Positions 1 to 8,066 of a stretch of DNA of 64,000 nt are shown here, one piece after another. Under the pieces are notes generated by a model. It had not been told where the DNA came from. It was given only the letters and a program-made list of their open reading frames with translations, and did no database searches. The position numbers and the translations under genes are program-made. How positions within the stretch are numbered: position 1 is the stretch's first letter; the number at the start of each line of letters is the position of its first letter. This DNA comes from an uncultured Bacteroides sp. (GTDB lineage Bacteria; Bacteroidota; Bacteroidia; Bacteroidales; Bacteroidaceae). The DNA lies in NCBI GenBank assembly GCA_900544075.1, contig UQTJ01000005.1:1-64000 (forward strand). The letters are read 5' to 3'.

Positions 1-72
1 CGCATGTACAGTTCTTAATGGGGAAAGCGGCAGTAATGCCGCCGACCTACATAACCAAAAAAGAATTGAATT
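1..72. other. window edge before rfbC; possible tail of an upstream gene
   Basis: The first 72 bases contain a short hairpin (GCGGCA-GTAA-TGCCGC, 27-42). Reading frame 2 is open from the left edge to a TGA at 74-76 that overlaps the rfbC start as ATGA, so this could be the last codons of an upstream sugar-nucleotide gene. The peptide is too short to recognise, and it could equally be non-coding leader. Confidence 0.2.
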
Positions 73-642
73 ATGAACGTCATAAAAACGGATATAGAGG
101 GTGTGGTGATTATTGAACCACGCATTTTCAACGATGAGAGGGGATATTTCTTCGAATCGTTCTCGGAAAGGGATTTCTGCAAGGAGGTACGCGAGGTGAG
201 ATTCGTGCAGGACAATGAAAGCAAATCGCAATATGGGGTACTGAGAGGGCTGCATTTCCAGAAACCGCCTTACTGCCAGAGCAAATTGGTGAGGGTAATA
301 AAAGGGGCTGTGCTGGATGTGGCGGTGGATATCAGAAAGGGTTCGCCTACATTCGGAAAGTATGTAGCAGTGGAACTGACGGAGGATAACCACAGGCAGT
401 TTTTCGTGCCGAGAGGGTTTGCTCACGGTTTTGCTGTGCTGACTCCGGAGGTGATTTTCCAGTATAAATGTGATAATTTCTATGCTCCTCAGTCGGAAGG
501 GGCTATAGCATGGGATGACCCGGATTTAGGTATCGAATGGGGTATTCCGGCTGACAAGGTGATTCTGTCTGAAAAGGACAAACATCATCCAAGACTGAAG
601 GATGCGGAATGGCTGTTCGACTATTCGGAGGAGCTTTATTGA
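73..642 (+). CDS. rfbC: dTDP-4-dehydrorhamnose 3,5-epimerase (RmlC)
   Basis: A cytoplasmic epimerase that converts dTDP-4-dehydro-6-deoxyglucose to dTDP-4-dehydrorhamnose for O-antigen or capsule sugar synthesis. The 189 residues match the family's usual length. The cupin core is visible: the VLRGLHFQ block (57-63) carries the catalytic histidine at 61, RGFAHGF lies at 114-120, and an FQYKCDNFY segment around 129-137 supplies the active-site tyrosine region. The EPRIFNDERGYFFESF opening is typical of RmlC. rfbA follows 115 bp downstream on the same strand. The rfbB and rfbD steps are not in the window. Confidence 0.95.
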   Translation: MNVIKTDIEGVVIIEPRIFNDERGYFFESFSERDFCKEVREVRFVQDNESKSQYGVLRGLHFQKPPYCQSKLVRVIKGAVLDVAVDIRKGSPTFGKYVAVELTEDNHRQFFVPRGFAHGFAVLTPEVIFQYKCDNFYAPQSEGAIAWDDPDLGIEWGIPADKVILSEKDKHHPRLKDAEWLFDYSEELY

Positions 643-694
643 ACAAGGTAAGATAATTAATAATTAAAAATTAACAGTTAATAGTTGTTGGTTA

Positions 695-736
695 TTAGTT
701 GTTAGAGCTATACGGCATGACTAAAAACTAAGAACT
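695..736. repeat. dispersed inverted-repeat element, copy 1
   Basis: This begins TTAGTTGTTAGAG and ends with an AACTAAAAACTAA-type arm, flanking a GGCATG core. It shares its left arm, core and right arm with the longer copy at 1660-1712, so it looks like a small REP-like intergenic element. It fills most of the rfbC-rfbA gap. Confidence 0.5.
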
Positions 737-757
737 CTTTTTTTAAAAAAGCTATAT

Positions 758-1663
758 ATGAAAGGTATCGTACTTGCAGGTGGTAGCGGCACAAGACTGT
801 ATCCTATCACAAAGGGGGTGAGCAAGCAGATGCTCCCTGTATTTGACAAACCGATGATTTATTATCCTATCTCAGTACTTATGCTTGCCGGTATAAGGGA
901 GATTCTGATTATATCGACTCCGCATGACTTGCCGGGATTCAAACGTCTGCTTGGTGACGGTACGGAGTTCGGTGTGAAATTTGAATATGCGGAACAGCCT
1001 TCACCGGACGGATTGGCTCAGGCTTTCATCATAGGAGAGAAATTTATAGGTGACGATTCTGCATGTCTGGTATTGGGTGACAATATCTTCCACGGAGCCG
1101 GATTCAGCGGTATGCTGAAAGAAGCGGTACGCACTGTGGAGGAAGAGAAGAAGGCAACGGTGTTCGGATACTGGGTAAACGACCCTGAACGATATGGTGT
1201 GGCTGAATTTGATAAGGACGGAAACTGTCTGAGCATTGAGGAGAAACCGACAAAACCGAAATCGAACTATGCGGTGGTGGGACTGTACTTCTATCCTAAC
1301 AAGGTGGTGGATGTGGCAAAGAACATCAAGCCTTCGGCACGTGGGGAACTGGAGATTACTACCGTGAACCAGCGATTCTTAGAGGACGGCGAACTGAAGG
1401 TACAGACTCTCGGACGCGGATTTGCATGGCTTGACACGGGTACGCATGACTCGCTGAGCGAGGCTTCTACTTACATAGAGGTGCTGGAGAAACGTACTGG
1501 ACTGAAGATTGCCTGCCTGGAGGGTATAGCTTACCGTAAAGGATGGATATCTGAGGAGCAGATGAGAAAGAATGCGGAACCGATGCTGAAGAATCAGTAC
1601 GGACAGTATCTGCTGAAGGTTATCGAGGAACTAAAGGAGACAGGAAAAGCTAATTTGGATTAG
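758..1663 (+). CDS. rfbA: glucose-1-phosphate thymidylyltransferase (RmlA)
   Basis: Makes dTDP-glucose from dTTP and glucose-1-phosphate, the first step of the dTDP-rhamnose pathway. The nucleotidyltransferase signature LAGGSGTRLYP is at residues 6-16. PDGLAQA (83-89) and the metal-binding LGDN (106-109) follow, with EKPTKPKSNYAVVGLYFY-type sugar-binding sequence in the middle. At 301 residues it is full length. The start codon follows an A-rich stretch with no strong Shine-Dalgarno. The stop codon (TAG, 1661-1663) lies inside the left arm of the inverted-repeat element shared with the convergent folK gene. Confidence 0.96.
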   Translation: MKGIVLAGGSGTRLYPITKGVSKQMLPVFDKPMIYYPISVLMLAGIREILIISTPHDLPGFKRLLGDGTEFGVKFEYAEQPSPDGLAQAFIIGEKFIGDDSACLVLGDNIFHGAGFSGMLKEAVRTVEEEKKATVFGYWVNDPERYGVAEFDKDGNCLSIEEKPTKPKSNYAVVGLYFYPNKVVDVAKNIKPSARGELEITTVNQRFLEDGELKVQTLGRGFAWLDTGTHDSLSEASTYIEVLEKRTGLKIACLEGIAYRKGWISEEQMRKNAEPMLKNQYGQYLLKVIEELKETGKANLD

Positions 1664-1712
1664 TTGTTAGAGGGCATCCGCATGGCTCTAATAACTAAAA
1701 ACTAACAACTAA
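1660..1712. repeat. dispersed inverted-repeat element, copy 2, between convergent genes
   Basis: Perfect 11-bp arms, TTAGTTGTTAG (1660-1670) and CTAACAACTAA (1702-1712), flank a core related to the copy at 695-736. A partial match, TAGTTGTTAG, lies at 16870-16879. The left arm holds the rfbA stop codon and the right arm encodes the last residues and stop of the opposing folK gene. It may also act as a bidirectional transcription end. Confidence 0.65.
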
Positions 1713-2109
1713 ATAACGATGCAATTGCCTGACGGACGTAAGTGGATTTCATATCATTGGGTTTGAGGATTTGGCTGCCGTAGCGGAGCAAATCTATGTC
1801 GAGTGGGACAAGGCCTGTTGATTTGGAACTCACGGTGCGTCCGCAGGCTTTTTCTATTTCCTTGAAGAGGGATTTCAGTGCAGCAATATCCATAGTGGTG
1901 GAAAATGTGGCTGCACGGTTGTAATAATCCGGAGCGGTGATTCCAGAGGGTAATCCTTCGGCGGGAGTGATGACTGTTTCGCCCCAACGGATATCGGGAA
2001 AAACATCGGCGAGTGTGCTGACTGCCATAGAGAGATTAGCTTCGGGATGTTGGTTGGCGCCTATACATATGAGGCATGCAACAGGCTGGACGGCAGGGGA
2101 TGATGTCAT
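1702..2109 (-). CDS. folK: FolK-like 2-amino-4-hydroxy-6-hydroxymethyldihydropteridine pyrophosphokinase, divergent
   Basis: The HPPK family transfers pyrophosphate to hydroxymethyl-dihydropterin in folate synthesis. The N-terminal CLICIGANQHPEANL block (13-27) matches the family's GSN...REANL opening, and VPLDIDLLRYG keeps the two metal-binding aspartates of the PRTxDLDI signature. Two oddities stand out. The arginine of that signature (E. coli R92) is replaced by valine, and at 135 residues the C-terminal HP..HxR.FVL region is missing. The last residues (SLFSC) are encoded by the inverted repeat at 1660-1712. It may be an active short variant or a degenerating paralogue. Confidence 0.72.
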   Translation of the reverse strand: MTSSPAVQPVACLICIGANQHPEANLSMAVSTLADVFPDIRWGETVITPAEGLPSGITAPDYYNRAATFSTTMDIAALKSLFKEIEKACGRTVSSKSTGLVPLDIDLLRYGSQILKPNDMKSTYVRQAIASLFSC

Positions 2110-2161
2110 AGGCTTTTTCTTCTTTTAGATTATTTATAATACAAAATTATGAATTTCTTCG

Positions 2162-2169
2162 TAAATTTG
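2162..2169 (+). promoter_or_regulatory. Bacteroidetes -7 element (TAAATTTG) for the M16 gene
   Basis: TAnnTTTG about 32 bp before the GTG start. No clear -33 TTTG was found. Confidence 0.5.
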
Positions 2170-2200
2170 CATATCAATCATTAACTTATAATCTTAAATA

Positions 2201-3481
2201 GTGGATAGAAAATTGGCACCGGCTATCAATGGCATAGCCGAATTCGACATACAAAGACCTGTAAAGAGGATTATGCCTAACGGTATAGAAGTCAATGTGT
2301 TGGACACAGGAAAGGAAGACGTGATAAGGCTGGATTTAGTGATGGAATGTGGTCAGGTGGACCAGGATTTTCCATTGCAGGCCGTGATGACAAACAGGAT
2401 GCTCAGAGAGGGCACAAAGAACATGACATCGACAGAAATAGCGGAAAAACTGGATTTTTATGGTGCATGGCTGGATTTGTCATCGTCTGTAAACAGCGGA
2501 TTCGTGACTCTTTATTCGTTAGGAAGATTTTTCACTCATACGATAAGAACCTTGGCGGAAATGGTGAAAGAACCAGTTTTCCCGGAAAGGGAGTTTGACA
2601 TTGTGGTGGAATCGAACAGACAGATGTATATGGTGAACTCGGAGAGAGTGGAGGTGATGGCAAGAAAAAGGCTTAACACTGAAATGTTCGGAGACAGTCA
2701 TCCGTTGGGACGATTTGCAGAGATGAAGGACTATGACAATATCAGGGTGGAGATGCTGAGGGATTTCTACAACAGGTTCTACTCGTCGGGCAACTGTACG
2801 ATATTCGTGGCCGGAAAGGTGACGGATGAGGTGATGAAGGACATCGAGGAGTGTTTCGGAAAAGAGCCATGGGGTACAGACAAAAGGAAGGAGAAATTCG
2901 TGCTGCCTGAACCTCGAGGATTCAAGGACAAGAGGGTGACGGTGAAGAAAAACGACGGTATGCAATGCTCGGTGAAAATAGGTATGTTCATGCCGGACAG
3001 GATGCATGAGGACTTTACTGACCTGAAGGTGATGAACACTATGTTAGGAGGATATTTCGGAAGCAGACTGATGAAGAACGTGAGAGAGGATAAGGGATAT
3101 ACTTACGGCATCGGCTCGGGTATTGTGACTTATCCTGGCAAGAGTCTGTTGGTGATAAGCACGGAAACGGATAATGCGTACGTGGAGAAGGTGATAGAAG
3201 AGGTGAAGAACGAGGTGGACCGGATGAAGAATGAAAAGGCCGGCAGGGATGAACTGGAGATGGTGAAGAACTATATGATAGGCGATATATGCAGGGCGTA
3301 TGAGAATGCTTTGTCGATATCGGATGCATGGATTTATGTACTGACGGCAGGTGTGGACATGGATTTCTATGACAGATCGGTGAAGTCTATCAGAAATATA
3401 TCGGAAGAAAGAATTATGGAACTGGCCAACAAGTATCTGGATTGGGACAGTATGCTGGAGGTCGTGGCAGGAAATATTTAA
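2201..3481 (+). CDS. M16 family (insulinase-like) protein without the catalytic motif
   Basis: An M16 fold: an N-terminal peptidase-like half with PNGIEVNVLDTG at 26-37, and a second half with VREDKGYTYGIGSGI, the equivalent of the family's Arg/Tyr region. The zinc-binding HxxEH motif should fall near residues 62-66, but the sequence there is AVMTNRMLREGT, with no His or Glu pair. This copy should therefore not be a zinc protease. It could be the inactive partner of a two-subunit M16 complex, yet no active partner lies nearby. The 426 residues lack a signal peptide, and translation begins at GTG (2201), 32 bp after a TAnnTTTG element. Confidence 0.85.
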   Translation: MDRKLAPAINGIAEFDIQRPVKRIMPNGIEVNVLDTGKEDVIRLDLVMECGQVDQDFPLQAVMTNRMLREGTKNMTSTEIAEKLDFYGAWLDLSSSVNSGFVTLYSLGRFFTHTIRTLAEMVKEPVFPEREFDIVVESNRQMYMVNSERVEVMARKRLNTEMFGDSHPLGRFAEMKDYDNIRVEMLRDFYNRFYSSGNCTIFVAGKVTDEVMKDIEECFGKEPWGTDKRKEKFVLPEPRGFKDKRVTVKKNDGMQCSVKIGMFMPDRMHEDFTDLKVMNTMLGGYFGSRLMKNVREDKGYTYGIGSGIVTYPGKSLLVISTETDNAYVEKVIEEVKNEVDRMKNEKAGRDELEMVKNYMIGDICRAYENALSISDAWIYVLTAGVDMDFYDRSVKSIRNISEERIMELANKYLDWDSMLEVVAGNI

Positions 3482-3500
3482 TTTTCAAACTATTATAATA

Positions 3501-4631
3501 ATGAGCAGATTAAAGGATTATATATTAGCTATATGTGTGGTGTCGTGTACGGCTGCAGAGGTGCAGGCACAACTCTCTGTGGGGTACTATAAATTCAAGA
3601 ACGGAGCTGAATATACCGGACAGCTGAAAAGAAGAAGGCCTGACGGTATGGGAAGAACGGTGTACCCTAATGGAGACATGTATGAGGGAGAATATACTAA
3701 AGGTAAACGTGACGGTGAGGGTACGATGATGCTGAACATAGGCGAGAGGTATATCGGACAATGGACCGAGGACATGAAGCAGGGTACGGGAACTTATTAT
3801 TTTGCGAACAACAATATGTATAAGGGAACGTGGATGGAGGATATGCAGGAAGGTGAAGGCGACATGGAGTACTACAACGGCGACAGATACACCGGAGAAT
3901 GGAGCAAGAACAAGAGAAACGGCAGCGGAAAATACGTCTGGGCCGGAGGGGCCGTATATGAGGGGGAATGGAAGAATGACCTGAAGGACGGCAACGGAAA
4001 GATGACATGGGAAGACGGCTCCTATTACGAAGGAGAATGGAAAGACGGATACAGACACGGAAAAGGAACATTCGTATATACGAACGGAGACAAGTATTCC
4101 GGAGAATGGAAAGAGGATGTACAGGACGGAAAAGGAGTGTACTTCTTCCATAACGGAGAAAGATATGAGGGGGAATACCAGAACAGCGAAAGAACCGGCA
4201 AAGGGGTATATACTTATCCTAACGGAGATATGTACGAAGGAGAATTCAAGAACGGCAAACAGGACGGAAAGGGAATCTTCAAATGGGCCAACGGAGCTAT
4301 TTATACAGGTATGTGGAAGGACAATGAACGAAACGGTATCGGCAAGTATATTTGGGCCAACGGCGATGTATATGAAGGTGAATGGAAAAACAATATGGCC
4401 GACGGAAAAGGCAGACTGAAGATGACGGACGGCTCTGTGTACACCGGAGAATTCTACAAAGGCAAAGAACATGGCAAGGGTATAATAACAGAAAAGGACG
4501 GAACCGTGTTCGAAGGCGGATTCAAAAACGGAAAGAAAGACGGGGAGTTTGTGGAAAAAGATTCATCGGGCAGAGTGACAAGAAAAGGAACTTTTAAGAA
4601 TGGAAGGCTCCTGGATGATAAAAAAATGTAA
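3501..4631 (+). CDS. exported MORN-repeat protein
   Basis: An N-terminal signal peptide (about residues 1-23, ending AEVQA) is followed by about 14 tandem 23-residue MORN units of the form YxGEWKNGxxxGKGxxxxxNGD, running almost to the C terminus. No other domain is present, so it is probably a periplasmic or surface binding/scaffold protein. MORN repeats are known to bind lipids or act as structural spacers, and the ligand here is unknown. It lies 19 bp after the M16 gene, so the two are probably co-transcribed. A strong terminator follows. Confidence 0.88.
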   Translation: MSRLKDYILAICVVSCTAAEVQAQLSVGYYKFKNGAEYTGQLKRRRPDGMGRTVYPNGDMYEGEYTKGKRDGEGTMMLNIGERYIGQWTEDMKQGTGTYYFANNNMYKGTWMEDMQEGEGDMEYYNGDRYTGEWSKNKRNGSGKYVWAGGAVYEGEWKNDLKDGNGKMTWEDGSYYEGEWKDGYRHGKGTFVYTNGDKYSGEWKEDVQDGKGVYFFHNGERYEGEYQNSERTGKGVYTYPNGDMYEGEFKNGKQDGKGIFKWANGAIYTGMWKDNERNGIGKYIWANGDVYEGEWKNNMADGKGRLKMTDGSVYTGEFYKGKEHGKGIITEKDGTVFEGGFKNGKKDGEFVEKDSSGRVTRKGTFKNGRLLDDKKM

Positions 4632-4668
4632 ATAGGGGGACATTTTTGTCCCCCCTATGATTTTTTTT
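4632..4668 (+). terminator. rho-independent terminator after the MORN gene
   Basis: ATAGGGGGACA pairs with TGTCCCCCCTAT (one bulged base) around a short T-rich loop. It is followed by TGA and a run of T residues directly after the stop codon. Confidence 0.85.
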
Positions 4669-4701
4669 ATACTTTTTTTTCCTTTTCTAAAAAAATAAAC
4701 G

Positions 4702-4709
4702 TATTTTTG
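4702..4709 (+). promoter_or_regulatory. -7 element (TATTTTTG) for glgB
   Basis: TAnnTTTG 62 bp before the glgB ATG and just past the preceding terminator. The region between is AT-rich leader. Confidence 0.5.
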
Positions 4710-4771
4710 TGGATAGAGTTTGCTAACTTATAATAACTCAGGATCTTAAAAACTTAAAAACTTACATCAAT

Positions 4772-6811
4772 ATGGACAAAGTTTTGAACATCATCAAGAA
4801 TGACCCTTGGTTGGAACCGTATGCAGATGCAATCAATGGAAGACACGAAATGGTGCAGCAAAAAGAGAAGGAACTAACTAAAAGATGCTCGCTGGAAGAG
4901 TTTGCATCGGGACATTTATACTTTGGATTACACAAGATTAAAGAGGGAAAGGATGTCAAATGGGTGCTCAGAGAATGGGCTCCAAACGCTACTTCCATAT
5001 ATCTGATAGGGGACTTCAACGGATGGAAGGAGCTGCCGGAATTTAAACTTAACAAAGTTAAAAGAACAGAAAACTGGGAAATCGAACTGCCGGCAAAAGC
5101 AATGAAGCATGGAGACCTGTTCAAGCTGAAAATTTACTGGAGCAACGGATGCGGAGAGAGAATACCGGCATGGGCAACAAGAGTGGTGCAGGACGAAAAT
5201 ACAAAGATTTTCAGTGCACAAGTATGGGATCCGGCAAAACCATATAAATTCAAGAAGAAAGTGTTCATCCCTAATGTGGGACCGCTGATGATATATGAAT
5301 GTCATATCGGTATGGCACAGGATGAGGAAAAAGTGGGCACTTATAATGAATTCAGAGAAAAAATATTACCGAGAATTGCTGAGGACGGATATAACTGTAT
5401 TCAGATTATGGCTATACAGGAACATCCTTATTACGGCAGCTTCGGATATCACGTATCGAGCTTCTTTGCTCCTTCGTCAAGATTCGGTACTCCCGACGAA
5501 CTGAAACAGCTAATTGATACGGCTCACCAGATGGGTATAGCGGTGATTATGGATATTGTACACTCGCATGCCGTAAAGAATGAGGTGGAAGGATTAGGCA
5601 ACTTTGCAGGTGATCCGCACCAGTACTTCTACCAGGGCGACAGAAGGGAACATCCGGCATGGGACTCACTATGCTTCGACTACGGAAAGAATCAGGTGCT
5701 CCACTTCCTGCTGTCTAACTGCAAATACTGGCTTGAGGAATATAAATTCGACGGATTCAGATTCGACGGTGTGACTTCAATGCTGTATTACAGCCACGGA
5801 TTAGGAGAGGCGTTCTGCAACTATGGTGACTACTACAACGGACATCAGGATGATAATGCCATCTGCTATCTGACTCTGGCAAACAAACTTATACACTCAT
5901 TGAACCCGAGGGCTATTACGATAGCAGAAGAGGTGTCCGGAATGCCGGGACTGGCTGCTCCGTTTGAGGATGGCGGATATGGATTCGACTACAGAATGGC
6001 GATGAACATTCCTGACTACTGGATAAAGATTATCAAGGAGAAAAGGGATGAGGACTGGAAACCTTCGAGCCTGTTCTGGGAAGTGACAAACAGAAGAAAA
6101 GATGAAAAGACTATCTCGTATTGCGAAAGCCATGACCAAGCGTTGGTGGGCGACAAGACTATCATCTTCAGACTATGTGACGCCGATATGTACTGGCACT
6201 TCAAGAAGGGTGACGAAAATGGTGTGGTACAGAGGGGTATAGCCCTGCACAAGATGATAAGACTGCTTACCGCATCGACTATCAACGGCGGTTATCTGAA
6301 CTTCATGGGTAATGAGTTCGGTCATCCGGAATGGATAGACTTCCCGAGAGAAGGTAACGGATGGTCACACAAATATGCAAAAAGGCAGTGGAATCTGGTA
6401 GACAACAAGGAACTGTGCTATCACTACCTTGGCGACTTCGACAAGAAGATGGTGGAAACCATAAGAAAGGTGAAGAACATACAGAAAACGGATGTGGTGG
6501 AAATCTGGCATAATGACGGCGATCAGGTTCTGGCATACAGAAGAAAGGATTTGATTTTCGTATTTAACTTTAATCCTACCAGATCATTTACCGACTACGG
6601 ATTCCTGGTTCCAAAAGGCGCATACGAAGTGGTTCTTGATACGGACAACAAGGATTTCGGAGGATTCGGTTTCAATGATGACTCAATCACTCATTTCACC
6701 TGCAGCGACCCATTGTATGCTAAAGACAAAAAAGAGTGGCTTAAACTTTATTTGCCGGCAAGAACTGCTCTGGTACTGAAAAGGGTGAAGAATAATTATG
6801 GCGTGGAATAA
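4772..6811 (+). CDS. glgB: 1,4-alpha-glucan branching enzyme, eukaryotic-like GH13 type
   Basis: Creates alpha-1,6 branches in glycogen. An N-terminal CBM48-like domain (about 55-150, with LREWAPNATSIYLIGDFNGW) precedes the GH13 barrel. The nucleophile region DGFRFD is at 327-332, the acid/base region IAEEV at 384-388, and the third carboxylate lies in SHDQ (453-456). HPYYGSFGYH and GNEFGHPEW are typical of the eukaryotic GBE1-like branch rather than the long bacterial GlgB. The 679 residues look complete, including the C-terminal beta domain. Its end overlaps the next gene by 14 bp. Confidence 0.95.
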   Translation: MDKVLNIIKNDPWLEPYADAINGRHEMVQQKEKELTKRCSLEEFASGHLYFGLHKIKEGKDVKWVLREWAPNATSIYLIGDFNGWKELPEFKLNKVKRTENWEIELPAKAMKHGDLFKLKIYWSNGCGERIPAWATRVVQDENTKIFSAQVWDPAKPYKFKKKVFIPNVGPLMIYECHIGMAQDEEKVGTYNEFREKILPRIAEDGYNCIQIMAIQEHPYYGSFGYHVSSFFAPSSRFGTPDELKQLIDTAHQMGIAVIMDIVHSHAVKNEVEGLGNFAGDPHQYFYQGDRREHPAWDSLCFDYGKNQVLHFLLSNCKYWLEEYKFDGFRFDGVTSMLYYSHGLGEAFCNYGDYYNGHQDDNAICYLTLANKLIHSLNPRAITIAEEVSGMPGLAAPFEDGGYGFDYRMAMNIPDYWIKIIKEKRDEDWKPSSLFWEVTNRRKDEKTISYCESHDQALVGDKTIIFRLCDADMYWHFKKGDENGVVQRGIALHKMIRLLTASTINGGYLNFMGNEFGHPEWIDFPREGNGWSHKYAKRQWNLVDNKELCYHYLGDFDKKMVETIRKVKNIQKTDVVEIWHNDGDQVLAYRRKDLIFVFNFNPTRSFTDYGFLVPKGAYEVVLDTDNKDFGGFGFNDDSITHFTCSDPLYAKDKKEWLKLYLPARTALVLKRVKNNYGVE

Positions 6812-7970
6812 CAACAGATATTATTACGGTAGAAGGAAATACAACAAAACAGCTGCACGCCTGAGCTACATGGTGTGCGGCTTGTTGTTTGTGGTATTCT
6901 CCATGGTTTATCTGACCGTATTCCAAAAGGACCTGATAGAGGCGCTACACCTTTCGACAGCCAAAGGAAACAGCGAATTCAAGATTCTGCCGGCTGCCAT
7001 TATAGTGACTGTGATACTGATGATACTGAAGTGGGGACTGAACCTGCTGATGAGACTCAGAGGCAGTGTGCACGCATTGGCTTATATACCGTCGTTCCTG
7101 GGTCTGGTGACTATGACTGCATTCGGAAGGGATGTGTACATGGGCGAAAGCAGGTATATATGGTGGTGGCTTATGCCGGTACTGACAGCAGTGTTTGTGA
7201 CAGTAACCGTAGCCGTGAGAAAACACATGAAGCCTGAAACGAATGAGCGCAGTACGTTAGGGATAGTGATTAACAATATCGCACTGATGCTTATAATGTG
7301 TGTGGGGACCATGTGTCTGGGAAATACGGACAGGTATTTTCATAATGAGCTGAGGATGGAAAGTCTGATATCCGAAGGCAACAATATGGAAGTTCTGAAA
7401 GTGGCCGGTAAATCGTCCAAAACGACAAGAACGATGACGGCTCTGAGGATGATGGCCATGGCCAAGGAAGGCAAGACGGGAGAGTGGCTGTTCAGATTTC
7501 CACAGTATTTCAAGTCGGAAGGTATGTTCTTCGATTCTGACTCGATGAAGACACTGAGATTCACCAACGATTCCGTTTACGCGCTTTTGGGCGACAGACC
7601 TGCTGCCGGAGAAAGCAGGATGCAATATCTGAAAAGACTTTCGATAGAGGGAGGTGACAGTTGCAGAATGGCTGTAGACTATTATCTGGCAGGACTGATG
7701 CTGGATAAAAAAATGGATGAATTTGCAGAAGCAATTGTAAAAACATCTGACACAGGAAGGTATTATCGCGAAGCAATACTTATGTATAAGGAGATGAATC
7801 CGCAGTGGGAATACGTGGCGGCAGATAACGACAGCACGTACCTGTCAAGGCTGAAAGAATACAGAGACAAACAGCGGAATATCAAATACAAGTCGGAAAC
7901 TGAGGAAAGAAACAGAATGAAACTTGAATTTGGTGATACTTTCTGGTGGTATTATGATTATCAGAAATAA
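6798..7970 (+). CDS. polytopic membrane protein of unknown function (DUF6057-like)
   Basis: The N-terminal half has about four to five hydrophobic segments (roughly 22-44, 62-82, 88-108, 120-140, 152-175). A soluble, charged C-terminal half of about 200 residues ends in EFGDTFWWYYDYQK. I recall Bacteroidetes DUF6057 proteins with this layout, but the assignment is tentative. The ATG at 6798 lies within the glgB coding sequence (14-bp overlap), so translation is probably coupled. This hints at a link to glycogen metabolism, without direct evidence. A strong terminator follows. Confidence 0.75.
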   Translation: MAWNNNRYYYGRRKYNKTAARLSYMVCGLLFVVFSMVYLTVFQKDLIEALHLSTAKGNSEFKILPAAIIVTVILMILKWGLNLLMRLRGSVHALAYIPSFLGLVTMTAFGRDVYMGESRYIWWWLMPVLTAVFVTVTVAVRKHMKPETNERSTLGIVINNIALMLIMCVGTMCLGNTDRYFHNELRMESLISEGNNMEVLKVAGKSSKTTRTMTALRMMAMAKEGKTGEWLFRFPQYFKSEGMFFDSDSMKTLRFTNDSVYALLGDRPAAGESRMQYLKRLSIEGGDSCRMAVDYYLAGLMLDKKMDEFAEAIVKTSDTGRYYREAILMYKEMNPQWEYVAADNDSTYLSRLKEYRDKQRNIKYKSETEERNRMKLEFGDTFWWYYDYQK

Positions 7971-7977
7971 CTTTTTT

Positions 7978-8009
7978 AGCGTACAGTTATGACACTGTAC
8001 GCTTTTTTT
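7978..8009 (+). terminator. rho-independent terminator
   Basis: AGCGTACAGT and ACTGTACGCT pair perfectly around TATGAC and are followed by T7. It ends the glgB operon, and the proS promoter element begins just past it. Confidence 0.9.
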
Positions 8010-8011
8010 AT

Positions 8012-8019
8012 TACTTTTG
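8012..8019 (+). promoter_or_regulatory. -7 element (TACTTTTG) for proS
   Basis: TAnnTTTG 48 bp before the proS ATG. Confidence 0.5.
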
Positions 8020-8066
8020 CACTCTCGTAAAATCAAATTCTCATAAAATCAAATAATAAAACGGCT

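Noticed and set aside
3525..4472. 315-codon open frame on the minus strand opposite the MORN gene
   Set aside because: It mirrors the repeat pattern of the plus-strand gene and has no family likeness; a shadow of repetitive codons.
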